A stretch of 64,000 bases of DNA from assembly GCF_016863275.1 (NCBI RefSeq), contig NZ_BOOO01000013.1:62001-126000 (forward strand). The letters run 5' to 3'. The notes below the pieces were generated by a model, which did no database searches, was not told the DNA's origin, and saw only the letters and a list, made by a program, of their open reading frames with translations. Both the position numbers and the translations under genes were made by a program. This DNA comes from Planotetraspora mira (GTDB lineage: Bacteria; Actinomycetota; Actinomycetes; Streptosporangiales; Streptosporangiaceae). Of the stretch, positions 42,041-50,030 are shown in pieces. Every line of letters begins with the position of its first letter. Positions within the stretch are counted from its first letter, which is position 1.

Positions 42041-42066
42041 GCCTTTGGCCGGATCCGGCCAAAGGC
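42041..42066. terminator. Perfect 26-bp palindrome, probable terminator
   Basis: GCCTTTGGCCGGA and its exact complement TCCGGCCAAAGGC join without a spacer. It lies 70 bp after the sigma factor stop on the minus strand. As RNA it would form a hairpin with a small forced loop; as DNA it could be an operator for the gene at 41350-41952. Confidence 0.6.
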
Positions 42067-42135
42067 TGGCGTTATCCCTGGTGGTGATGGGTTTCGTGAG
42101 GCTTCAGATGAGCGCCGCGGAGGGCGGGGACGGGC

Positions 42136-43695
42136 TCACAGGGCGGAGGGATCGGGTGAGGGACTGGCCGGTGGTTCGGGCGGGGGACTGTCGGCCGTCC
42201 CGCTCCAGGAGACGCGACAGGTGGGGTTGCCGGCCGCAGAGCGGAAGGCGACGATGCCGCTGCCCGCCGAACCGGGGTCGACGATCGTCAGAGTGATCCG
42301 GACCGAGGCTTCCGCCTTGAGCCGGCCCTGTTCCGGGGTGATGGTCACACCCGGGGGAGCGGTCGCCGTCCAGTCGACGGCCGCGTTACGGGCCGCCAGG
42401 GTGATCGCGCCGCCCGTGGCCGCGCCGAGATCGCCGGGGCAGCCCATCTCCAGGACGGCAGGAGGAGGCTGCCGCGTCGTGGAGCGAGTGGGAGCCGGGG
42501 TCGGCCGTGCGGCGGGCGGCCGCGGCGCAGTGGTCACACGCGCCCGCGGGGAGGCGGAGGGTGTGGGTGACGGGGACGTGGGGGCCGGGCTGGTCTCCTC
42601 CGGTTCGTCCGTCTCGAGCAGATCCTCCTCCGGGGTCGGGACGGGCGCGTCGGGCGGCGCCGGTGCCGGGTTCATCGCCTCCAGACGGCGCTCGGGAGCC
42701 TGGCCGTAGATCAGGGTCGCGGCGCCGGCCGTGCCGAACACGAAGACCGCGGCCAGCAGGATGAAGGTCGTCCGGCTGCTGCGCCGGTCACGCGACCCCC
42801 GTCGCCGGCGGCTCCGCCTCCTGCCGGAGTGCCCCGCGGGCGCTAGGGGGAACCCCCTCTTGTCGAAGCGGTCCCCCTGCTCGAGGATCGCCGCTCTGTC
42901 CTCCTCACGCTCGGGGGCGACGCACGTGTCGATCACGTGACGGCGCAGCGACAGGGGCGGGAACGCGATGGGGATCGTGGTCAGCAGGGGATCGGCTGAC
43001 ACGTGCCGCTCGCGCCCCTCCACACAGACCTTGCAGCCGCTGATGTGCCGGCTCAGCCGCTTGCGGAGCGCCGTGCTCAGCGGTCCGTCCCGCCATGAGG
43101 CGCCCACGCCGGAGTCGACGAGCGCGGACAGGTCGGGGCAGTGGGCCCGTCCCGTGCGGGCGAGCACGATGGCGGCGGCCGAGTTCTCCACGTGGCCGCG
43201 CGCTTTGGAGAGGTGTCCCGCCGCCTGCCGGGAGGTGACGCCCAGCACCGCTCCGATCTCCGCGGTGGACAGCTCATGCCGTACGGACAGGTCGAGGGCC
43301 TGGCGCTCGTGCCCTCCGAGCTCGCCGAGCGCCTCGTGGACGACGGCCGCGAGTTGCGGGTCGGCCGGCTCGTCCATGACGGCGGGCGAGGCCGCGCCGT
43401 GCGGCGGCGTCCTGCCGCCGGTGCGGGCAGCGCTCCGCGTGCGGGCCAGCGCGTACAGCCAGGCCCGCAGCCGGGCCGGCTCGGTCAGCCGGTCAACACA
43501 CTCGTGGGCGATCACCAGGCTGTCGTGTACGGCTTCCGCGGCGAGGTCCTGGTCGTGGAGTAGGGAATGGGCGTAGTCGTTGAGTCGGTCGGCGTACGCG
43601 TCATAGAGACTGGCGGGCGCGTGCGCGTCCCCGCGCCGGAGCGCCTCCAGCAGTCGATGATCGTCGGTACGGCCGACGTCCGGCCATCCGGGCAA
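42136..43695 (-). CDS. ECF sigma factor fused to zinc anti-sigma motif, membrane helix and extracellular domain
   Basis: 519 residues. Region 2 (about 14-80: LLEALRRGDAHAPASLYDAY...) and region 4 (about 125-170: ALGELGGHERQALDLSVRHELSTAEIGAVLGVTSRQAAGHL) form an ECF sigma factor. Then comes H217-x3-C221-x2-C224, the core of a zinc-binding anti-sigma domain, a basic stretch, one transmembrane helix (about 308-330), a Pro/Thr/Ser linker and an outer Ig-like domain with two Cys (MGCPG, PTCRVSW). The layout matches the ECF52-type fused sigma factors of actinomycetes. Control is probably within the molecule, for example by proteolysis. TTG 43695 follows GGAGG by 8 bases. Confidence 0.85.
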   Translation of the reverse strand: MPGWPDVGRTDDHRLLEALRRGDAHAPASLYDAYADRLNDYAHSLLHDQDLAAEAVHDSLVIAHECVDRLTEPARLRAWLYALARTRSAARTGGRTPPHGAASPAVMDEPADPQLAAVVHEALGELGGHERQALDLSVRHELSTAEIGAVLGVTSRQAAGHLSKARGHVENSAAAIVLARTGRAHCPDLSALVDSGVGASWRDGPLSTALRKRLSRHISGCKVCVEGRERHVSADPLLTTIPIAFPPLSLRRHVIDTCVAPEREEDRAAILEQGDRFDKRGFPLAPAGHSGRRRSRRRRGSRDRRSSRTTFILLAAVFVFGTAGAATLIYGQAPERRLEAMNPAPAPPDAPVPTPEEDLLETDEPEETSPAPTSPSPTPSASPRARVTTAPRPPAARPTPAPTRSTTRQPPPAVLEMGCPGDLGAATGGAITLAARNAAVDWTATAPPGVTITPEQGRLKAEASVRITLTIVDPGSAGSGIVAFRSAAGNPTCRVSWSGTADSPPPEPPASPSPDPSAL

Positions 43696-43847
43696 CAGAT
43701 GTTCCTCCCCGCGTGACGGAAACCAGAAGAGCCAGTCCCCACACGAGAAAGACGCCGCCGGAGCGGCCCTCGTTTACTGATCCGTAAGTCATGCCCAGCG
43801 GGCATGACCTGCGAAAACTGTGTTCAGAGCGAGCCTTGCGGCAAGAG

Positions 43848-43880
43848 TGAACGCCGGGTCCCAATGGGGCCCGGCGTTCA
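43848..43880 (-). terminator. Terminator after the VWA gene
   Basis: TGAACGCCGGG (43848-43858) pairs perfectly with CCCGGCGTTCA (43870-43880); inner TCCC/GGGG pairs extend it to about 15 bp with a 3-base loop. It begins 42 bp after the stop at 43922 on the minus strand. Confidence 0.8.
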
Positions 43881-43921
43881 GGGAAGGAGCCGCCTGCGCG
43901 CTCCTTGTGAGCTCCTGCGCG

Positions 43922-45715
43922 CTACTTCCCGGTGTCTCCACAGTTCGGCGCGCAGAGGCGGCGGGCGATGCCCTTCAGGAAGATGTTGCGGATCTCCAGG
44001 ACCGTCTGCGGGAAGTACGCCGTTCCGCCGGTGGCCTTCGCGATCGAGTTCATCTGCTTGCGGTTCTCGTCCTTCGTGGTGTTGAACGAGATGATCAGGA
44101 TGCTGACCGGCTTCTTCGGGTCATAGGCCTGCTTGAGCTTCTGCAGGATCTCGGGGTTGGAGATGCCGCCGTTCGGGTCGTCGTTCCCGACGCCGTCGGT
44201 GAACAGGATGATCGTGTTGACCTTGTCCGGCTCGTAGTCCTTCGACATCTTCTGGTAGGCCGCCCACAGGGTGTCGTTGAGGCCGGTGTTGCCGGTCGGG
44301 ATCGCCTGGGACGCCTGCAGGGCCTGCTCGATGAGGGTGCGCCGGGTGACCCCGTTGCTCTGCTGGGCGAGCGGGCCGATCGGCACGATCTGCTTCCAGT
44401 CGACGCCCTTGCCGCGGAGGTTGTCGGAGAAGGCCCAGATGCCGAGCTCGGCCTTGTCGGGGAAGAGCTTCAGCCCCTCGATTCCGACGCCCGAGATGGC
44501 CTGCATGCGGGTGGTGCCGGACTTGTCGGCCGGCAGGGCCATGGTGCCGGAGATGTCGATCAGAGCGAGGATCTTGGTCCCGAGCTTGATCTGCTGCCAT
44601 GCCTGCGCGAGCTGGGTGATGGTCGCGGCGTTGGGAAGGGGCAGCTCGGCAGGCTTCTTCGCGTTCACGCCGTGCTCGGTCGTGAGCAGGCTGCCGCCCT
44701 TGCCGTCGGGCGTGCGGAAGCCGTATTCCTGCACGGTCTTGCGGCCCGCCGCGGAGGTGACCTGCGCGGAGAAGGCCTCGGCGGCCTTGCGCAGCCCGGC
44801 GTCCTTGGTCGTGATGATGATCGGGTAGTCCAGGCTGACCGTGCCCTCCGTCGGGTAGAGCGCGACGGCGGGGTTGCTCGGGGTCTTGTTGGTGTTGAAC
44901 GCCCAGACCGCCTGCTCGGAGGCGATGCCGACGGGAACGCGGGCCGACGCCTTCGTCAGCGTGGCGAACATGCTGTCGGACGACGGCACCGTGGACTCCG
45001 ACAACTGCCGGAGCACGCCGACGAGGACGTCCTCGCCGCCGCCCGCGGACTTCAGCACGTTCGCGCCGGCGAGCAGCGCGCCGAGGCCCGCCGCGTTCTG
45101 CGTCGGGTCGAGCGCGAGCACGCGGACCTTCTTGGCGAGACCGTCGGGGTTCGCGGCGTTGGCCGCGCTCAGCAGGCCCGTCCAGCTCGCCGGGCTGAAG
45201 GCCGACTTGAGCTTCGAGGCCCCGGCTTTCGACGCCGTCAGCACGACGGGGGAGTCCGCGGCGTTGCCGGACGGCTTCACCGCGGGGCCGCCCGACTTGG
45301 CGAGCCCGGCGAGCCACAGGCTGGAGTCGGGGATCCACACGGCGGGGTTCAGCTTGGCGCTGGTCGGGCCGGTGCCCGACATCGCGTTGGCGACGTCGGC
45401 CGAACTCGCCGCCGTCACGGTGACGGCCACGCATTGCCCGTCGACCGACGGCGGGGAGGTCTTCGCGATCTTCTCGACCGCCGGCTGGATGTCGGGGGAC
45501 GCCACGACCGACAGGGCGATCTTGTCCCCGCCGCTGGTGCAGCCGGGACTCTTGTTCAGGAGTACGTACGCGGCCACGCCGCAGAGGACGGCCAACGCGA
45601 CCGCGCCTGCCAGGGGGACGAACACCCTGCCCCGGCTGGCACGCCGGCGTGGTGGCGGATCGTTGTACGCGTCGAAGCCGCCATCGAGTTCGTCATTGCG
45701 GTGACGTCCGCCCAT
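43922..45715 (-). CDS. Membrane-anchored binding-protein-like domain fused to a VWA domain
   Basis: 597 residues. A short cytosolic start, a transmembrane helix (about 31-53), then an extracellular periplasmic-binding-protein-like region (about 60-340: SVVASPDIQPAVEKIAKTSP, NPAVWIPDSSLWLAGL, GLLSAANAANPDGLAKKVRVLALDP, GTVSLDYPIIITTKDAGLRKAAEAF) and a VWA domain from about 380. The metal-ion site is intact: D387-I-S-G-T391, and TDG in ILFTDGVGNDD. VWA domains bind protein partners through the metal. ATG 45715 follows GAGGG by 5 bases. It may sense or scaffold on the cell surface; the ligand is unknown. The gene is alone and ends at a strong terminator. Confidence 0.85.
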   Translation of the reverse strand: MGGRHRNDELDGGFDAYNDPPPRRRASRGRVFVPLAGAVALAVLCGVAAYVLLNKSPGCTSGGDKIALSVVASPDIQPAVEKIAKTSPPSVDGQCVAVTVTAASSADVANAMSGTGPTSAKLNPAVWIPDSSLWLAGLAKSGGPAVKPSGNAADSPVVLTASKAGASKLKSAFSPASWTGLLSAANAANPDGLAKKVRVLALDPTQNAAGLGALLAGANVLKSAGGGEDVLVGVLRQLSESTVPSSDSMFATLTKASARVPVGIASEQAVWAFNTNKTPSNPAVALYPTEGTVSLDYPIIITTKDAGLRKAAEAFSAQVTSAAGRKTVQEYGFRTPDGKGGSLLTTEHGVNAKKPAELPLPNAATITQLAQAWQQIKLGTKILALIDISGTMALPADKSGTTRMQAISGVGIEGLKLFPDKAELGIWAFSDNLRGKGVDWKQIVPIGPLAQQSNGVTRRTLIEQALQASQAIPTGNTGLNDTLWAAYQKMSKDYEPDKVNTIILFTDGVGNDDPNGGISNPEILQKLKQAYDPKKPVSILIISFNTTKDENRKQMNSIAKATGGTAYFPQTVLEIRNIFLKGIARRLCAPNCGDTGK

Positions 45716-45892
45716 GGTGCCCTCTTTGGAGTCGATTGGCTCCCGACGGTACGCGTCTCTGCGGCACCATTTAGGGAGATTCACCTGAATGCTTACGGAA
45801 CGATACTGGTTAGGCCAAGTCTGGCAAAACGCCAGTCTTGGTGCGGCGATTACGAAAAGTCATGGTAAAGACTCACCATGTAAAGTAACTTG

Positions 45893-45928
45893 CGATACAT
45901 CTTGACCTGGGGCAAACGCGATGTATCG
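45893..45928. promoter_or_regulatory. Inverted repeat of PadR-operator type
   Basis: CGATACATC (45893-45901) and GATGTATCG (45920-45928) are perfect complements with an 18-bp spacer that begins TTGACC. Halves of this type (ATACATC/GATGTAT) are typical of PadR-family sites. It can control the plus-strand gene at 45956, the VWA gene, or both. Confidence 0.5.
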
Positions 45929-45955
45929 TGAGGCGCAGAGGGCTAGGGGGCGCAG

Positions 45956-46393
45956 GTGGCGGCGGTCATGGACGGCGAGGTCGGCGAAACGGTGAGCGCG
46001 GCGGCCCTCGCGCCGTCCCGCGAGTGGCCCGGAGACCTCGTTCTCATCGAGTTCGCCGAACCGGGTTGCCCCGCCGAAGTCAGGCGGCGACTGCGCGAGC
46101 TCACCTGCCTGCGGGGGATCGTGATGACGGGCCGGACCGGCCGGGCGTGGACCGATCCCGGCGGTGGACCGGCCCTGGCGCGGGCGTTCCGCTCTCTCGG
46201 GTTCGACCTCGCGGTCGTCACCCTCCAGTGGAGGCAGGACCGGCCGTTCCAGGCCGTCCGGCCCTCATGTACGGCCACCGCGGACAGCCCGGCCACGATC
46301 GTGTGCTCGGCCGGCACCGGAACCGGGATGCTGACCAAGATGATCGTCATGACGGCGGACCCCGGCGCGTCGGGCGCGGCTCGGCAGTCCTGA
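45956..46393 (+). CDS. Small hypothetical protein
   Basis: 145 residues, no known domain that I can recognise. GELVLIEF-like start (PGDLVLIEFAEPGCPAEV), a GMLTKMIVMTADPG end and no membrane helix or signal peptide. The base composition is coding-like and GGGGG precedes GTG 45956 by 5 bases. The PadR-type inverted repeat lies just upstream, so the gene may be inducible. The opposite strand also has a long open frame, but it has no promoter or ribosome-binding site. Confidence that it is expressed is moderate. Confidence 0.45.
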   Translation: MAAVMDGEVGETVSAAALAPSREWPGDLVLIEFAEPGCPAEVRRRLRELTCLRGIVMTGRTGRAWTDPGGGPALARAFRSLGFDLAVVTLQWRQDRPFQAVRPSCTATADSPATIVCSAGTGTGMLTKMIVMTADPGASGAARQS

Positions 46394-46540
46394 TCCACCC
46401 ACGTCGTGGGCCGCCGGCGGTGGAGAGCACGGCGGGTTCGGGCGGAAGCCGGCCGGTGGCGGAGGGCGCGGGTGGAGGCCGGCCGTCGGGGATCGCCCGC
46501 GGAGGGCGGGGACGTGTCGCGCACGCCGTACCCTTGGCGC

Positions 46541-47395
46541 GTGGTCATCCCGGTCGAAGACGCCGCCGATCCCCGTCTGGCGGACTACACGCGGCTACGC
46601 GACGTCGACCTGCGCAAGAGCCTTGAGGGCGCGCGGGGGCTGTTCCTCGCCGAGGGGGAGAAGGTCATCAGACGGGCGGTGGCCGCCGGGCATCCGGTGC
46701 GCTCGGTGCTGACCACCGCCAAGTGGCTCGGCCACCTCGCGGACGTGATCGAGGGCGTCACCGTCTACCTGGTCTCCGACGAGGTCATGGAGGGCGTCAC
46801 CGGCTTCCAGGTCCATCGGGGCGCGCTCGCGTCGATGGAGCGCCTCACCCCGCCGTCGGTCGCCGATGTCATCTCCGGCCGCGGGCCTCGCGCCGTCGCC
46901 GGTGGGACGGAGCCGGAAGGCCCGGGCGGGACGCCCCGCCGGATCGTCGTGCTGGAGGACCTGGTCGACCACGGGAACGTCGGGGCCATCTTCCGCTGCG
47001 CCGCGGCCCTGGGGGTGGACGCCGTGGTCCTGTCGCCCCGCTGCGCCGACCCGCTCTACCGGAGGTCGGTGAAGGTGTCGATGGGCGCGGTGTTCGCCAT
47101 CCCGTACGCCCGGATGGCCGACTGGCACGACGGGCTCGCCGAGATCCGCGCGGAGGGGTTCCAACTGCTGGCCCTGACGCCCGACCGGGCGGCCGTGCCG
47201 ATGGACGACGTGCCGCTCGGCGACCGCGTAGCCCTCATGCTCGGCTCGGAGGGCGACGGCCTGTCCTCCCATTGGCTGCACGAGGCCGACCACCCCGTCC
47301 GCATCCCGATGAGCGAGACGGCGATGGACCTCGGGGTCGACTCGCTGAACGTCGTGGCCGCCGCCGCCATCGCCTGTCACAGCCTGGTGCGCTGA
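46541..47395 (+). CDS. TrmH/SpoU family RNA 2'-O-methyltransferase
   Basis: 284 residues. The N-terminal substrate-binding domain (LAEGEKVIRRAVAAGHPVRSVL) precedes a SPOUT knot domain with motif 1 LVDHGNVGAIFRCAAALGVDAV, motif 2 ALMLGSEGDGLS and motif 3 IPMSETAMDLGVDSLNVVAAAAI. The enzyme adds 2'-O-methyl groups to rRNA or tRNA; the site is unknown. GTG 46541 begins at the family start; TACCCT 7 bases upstream looks like the -10 of a leaderless transcript. GTG 46514, with GGAGGG upstream, is an alternative adding nine residues. Confidence 0.9.
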   Translation: MVIPVEDAADPRLADYTRLRDVDLRKSLEGARGLFLAEGEKVIRRAVAAGHPVRSVLTTAKWLGHLADVIEGVTVYLVSDEVMEGVTGFQVHRGALASMERLTPPSVADVISGRGPRAVAGGTEPEGPGGTPRRIVVLEDLVDHGNVGAIFRCAAALGVDAVVLSPRCADPLYRRSVKVSMGAVFAIPYARMADWHDGLAEIRAEGFQLLALTPDRAAVPMDDVPLGDRVALMLGSEGDGLSSHWLHEADHPVRIPMSETAMDLGVDSLNVVAAAAIACHSLVR

Positions 47396-47410
47396 CACAC
47401 GGCTGACACA

Positions 47411-47449
47411 CGACTGCCCGGGGAACGTTCCGCGTTCCCCGGGCAGTCG
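47411..47449. terminator. Bidirectional terminator
   Basis: A perfect 17-bp stem, CGACTGCCCGGGGAACG (47411-47427) and its complement (47433-47449), with a 5-base loop. It lies between the convergent TrmH and carboxypeptidase genes. Confidence 0.9.
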
Positions 47450-47467
47450 CCGTGGAGGCCTGCGGGC

Positions 47468-48403
47468 CTATGCCTTCTTGGCCGCCGCCACCTGTGCGCC
47501 GGCCCATTGGAGGAGCTTGCGGGCGGAGGTGAAGCGGGCCGCGTCGGACTTGTCGCCGAGGACGGCGCCGACGATCGTGTGGCCACTCTTCACCTGCGCG
47601 AACGCGAGGCAGTAGCCGGCCTTCGCCGTGTAGCCGGTCTTCAGGCCGATCGCGCCGTCGCTGAGCAGCTTGTTCGTGTTGGTCCACGTGTGCTTGCGGT
47701 GGACCTTCGTCGCCGGAGTCGTGTACTTCTTTACCTTGATGATCGTCGACAGGATCGGCGTCTTCAGAATGGTCTGCGCCAGCTTCGTCTGGTCGCGCGC
47801 CGTCGAGTACGACTTGGTCGACGTGAGGCCGTCCGCGTTGGCATAGCGGGTGTCCTTCAGCCCGAGCGCCTTGGCGGCGTCGTTCATCCTGGCGACGAAC
47901 TTCGTCTTGCCCGGGCCGTACTTCACGGCCAGTGCGTTCGCCGCGTCGGCCGCAGAGGGGAGCATCAGGGCATAGAGCAGATCCCGGACGTACAGCCGCT
48001 CACCCGCCTTGAAGCCGCCTCCGGTCGCGCCGTGGGACGAGGCCCACTGGATGTCGGTCTTGGTGATCGTGACGATGTCGTTCAGCTTGGCCCGCTTCAG
48101 CACGACGTAGGCGGTCATGAGCTTGGTCACGCTGGCGATCTGCACGCGGGTGGCCGATGACTTGGAGACCAGGGCTTTGCCGGTGGTCGCGTCGATCACG
48201 TACGCCCGGAGGGCGGTGATCGAGGGAGGCGCCGCGACCGCGGCGGCTGCCGTCGCGGGAACCGCCGTCGCGGGGACTGCTACGGATACGGTCGCCGCGG
48301 TGGTGCTCACGGGCACGGTCGCCGCGGCCGCGGCCGTGCCCACCGATCCTGTGGCAAGAATGGCGGCTGTCAACGCGCCGATGATTCTTATACGCATCCG
48401 CAC
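47468..48403 (-). CDS. D-alanyl-D-alanine carboxypeptidase (PBP5-like)
   Basis: 311 residues. A signal peptide (about 1-27) and a Val/Thr/Ala-rich linker are followed by the peptidase S11 domain. The nucleophile motif is S91-V-T-K94 and the third motif is LKTGYT. The second motif reads S150-A-A-D, with Ala where SxN has Asn, so activity may be altered. The enzyme trims the terminal D-Ala of peptidoglycan stems outside the membrane. The C-terminal beta domain of PBP5 is missing, as in many actinomycete S11 enzymes. Confidence 0.88.
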   Translation of the reverse strand: MRMRIRIIGALTAAILATGSVGTAAAAATVPVSTTAATVSVAVPATAVPATAAAAVAAPPSITALRAYVIDATTGKALVSKSSATRVQIASVTKLMTAYVVLKRAKLNDIVTITKTDIQWASSHGATGGGFKAGERLYVRDLLYALMLPSAADAANALAVKYGPGKTKFVARMNDAAKALGLKDTRYANADGLTSTKSYSTARDQTKLAQTILKTPILSTIIKVKKYTTPATKVHRKHTWTNTNKLLSDGAIGLKTGYTAKAGYCLAFAQVKSGHTIVGAVLGDKSDAARFTSARKLLQWAGAQVAAAKKA

Positions 48404-48463
48404 ATGATCGCATGATTGGCAATCTTGAAAGGTTGCTATTTAAAGACGCTATGGAGTGAATCG

Positions 48464-48961
48464 TCAGGATGCTGTTGACATGTTTTTGCGCCGTCTCCAT
48501 GTGAGAAAGGCCGCTGCGGCCGCGGCGAGGACCACGAGCACCCCGACGGCGAGGACCGGCGACGCGGCGACCAGTCGCACCCATGTCCAGATGAGCGAGT
48601 AGAGCCCGAACGTCGTCACGGGCACCCACGTCAGGCAGCCGAGCGCGCTGGCGACCAGGTACCACCGGTAGTCGACGCGCAGTGCTCCCGCGACCCAGGG
48701 CAGCGTGTGCCGCAGGCCGGGGATCCAGAAGCAGCCGTAGACGGCGAGCGCGCCCCACCTGCGCACGATTCCCTCGACCCGGGCGATCCGCTGCTGTCCG
48801 ATCTTCCGGCCCATGCGTGACCGGTAGAGGGCCTCACCGAGTCTGTGGCCGATCCAGTAATAGGCCTGGAACGCGCCGAACAGGGCGACCGCGCCGATCG
48901 CGACGACGACCCACAGGGGAAGGCCGAGTATCGAGGCCCCCAGGGGGTCGGGGATCCGCAC
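48464..48961 (-). CDS. DedA/VTT family membrane protein
   Basis: 165 residues, four to five helices. The DedA signature region is YYWIGHRLGEALYRSRMGRK, then the segment GCFWIPGLRHTLPWVAGALRVDYRWYLVAS, where Arg and Pro of the family are kept. DedA proteins move lipids such as undecaprenyl phosphate or phosphatidylethanolamine across the membrane. It is shorter than most (about 200), lacking the first helix pair. The start GTG 48961 has no strong ribosome-binding site. A candidate iron box lies 20 bp upstream. Confidence 0.82.
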   Translation of the reverse strand: MRIPDPLGASILGLPLWVVVAIGAVALFGAFQAYYWIGHRLGEALYRSRMGRKIGQQRIARVEGIVRRWGALAVYGCFWIPGLRHTLPWVAGALRVDYRWYLVASALGCLTWVPVTTFGLYSLIWTWVRLVAASPVLAVGVLVVLAAAAAAFLTWRRRKNMSTAS

Positions 48962-48980
48962 CGGCCACCACCGCCCTTTC

Positions 48981-48999
48981 TGAGGTCAGGCTTACCTTA
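48981..48999 (-). promoter_or_regulatory. Candidate iron box (DmdR/IdeR type)
   Basis: The minus-strand 19-mer TAAGGTAAGCCTGACCTCA matches the actinomycete iron-box consensus TTAGGTTAGGCTAACCTAA at 14 of 19 positions. It is placed 20 bp before the DedA start. Confidence 0.45.
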
Positions 49000-49087
49000 C
49001 CGCCGGGATCGGTCGCCCCTGCAAGCCGCCGTCAAGCGCCGGTCAACCGTTCCGCCTGAATGTGGGGGTGGAAGAAAGGGGAGGCCG

Positions 49088-49675
49088 ATGAGTCCGCGAA
49101 GCAGTGTGATGCCGATCGTGGCGAGCGGCACCGTGAACATGGCGAAGCTGCTGATCGCCACCATGGCGGTGGCCGGCGCGTACGTGGGGGCACAGGCGAC
49201 CCAGTCCGAGCCCGGCGGTGTCCCGGTGATCTCGTCCGCGGTGCCCACGGCGCCCGCGAAGTCCACCGGGTCCACGGCCGCGGCGTCGGCGGCGTCCACG
49301 ACAGGGGCCTTCGCGGACCGGCCCACCCGAGTGATGACCCTGACCACTCCTGCCGATGAGACGGACGCGGTCCCCAGGCCCGGCACGGTGGAGGTGACCA
49401 TGACGTCCGGAGGCACGGGATGCGAGCGGACCTACCGGGTGCGGACGGTGATCGGCTCCGCCGGCTCCGACACCTCGTACGGCTGGCAGATCCAGCGCTG
49501 GAACTCCGCGACAGGTGAGTGGCAGCCCTACTTCGCCAGCAGGAGCGGTTTCACGGGCGGCCCGCGGGCCGTCGAGTGGCGTCCGAGGATCGGCGGCAAC
49601 CCCGGTCGCTACCGCGTGCGACTCGACGTCGCCTCACGCTCCTACGAGAGTGCGACGTTCCAGATCACCTGCTGA
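49088..49675 (+). CDS. Secreted or membrane-anchored protein of unknown function
   Basis: 195 residues: a hydrophobic segment near 15-35 (signal peptide or anchor), an Ala/Ser/Thr linker, then a C-terminal domain of about 95 residues. The domain reads as an Ig-like beta sandwich (TVEVTMTSGGTGCERTYRVR, YGWQIQRWNSATGEWQPY, GRYRVRLDVASRSYESATFQITC) with two Cys that may bond. ATG 49088 follows GGGGAGG by 4 bases. The stop lies 5 bp before the second repeat array. Function unknown. Confidence 0.75.
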   Translation: MSPRSSVMPIVASGTVNMAKLLIATMAVAGAYVGAQATQSEPGGVPVISSAVPTAPAKSTGSTAAASAASTTGAFADRPTRVMTLTTPADETDAVPRPGTVEVTMTSGGTGCERTYRVRTVIGSAGSDTSYGWQIQRWNSATGEWQPYFASRSGFTGGPRAVEWRPRIGGNPGRYRVRLDVASRSYESATFQITC

Positions 49676-49680
49676 CCGTG

Positions 49681-50027
49681 TGATCACGCCCCACCCTCCC
49701 GCCATGATCACGCCCAAACCCCCGCCGTGATCATGCACACATTCGGCGAAAGGGTCCTTGACCTGCGGATCCCGATTTCGTGATCATGCGCAGATTCGGG
49801 GAATCACCCCACCACCAGGGCACATTCACCGCGTGATCATGCAATGAGCCCGGCCGCTGCATGATCACGGTCGTCATCGGCCGAGGTCGACGGCCCGATC
49901 TCCGAAAGCGTGCATGATCACGCCCACGTTTGGCCAGGTCACTCGGCAAGAGCCCGAATCTGTGCATGATCACGTTCAGGGTTTGGGCACGTCGACAGGC
50001 CCTTCGCCGAACCTGTGCATGATCACG
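49681..50027. repeat. 53-bp repeat array, locus B, with internal inversion
   Basis: CGTGATCATG (minus orientation) starts at 49726, 49779 and 49832, spaced 53 bp. CATGATCACG (plus orientation) starts at 49860, 49913, 49965 and 50018, spaced 53, 52 and 53 bp; earlier partial copies are at 49681 and 49703. The units share CAGGTC in the middle and CCGAA(C/T)(C/G)TGTG before the decamer, as in locus A. The orientation flips between 49841 and 49860, giving a head-to-head inverted pair. The array fills the space between convergent genes; the SARP-type gene stop (50031) follows at once. Confidence 0.92.
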
Positions 50028-50030
50028 GCC

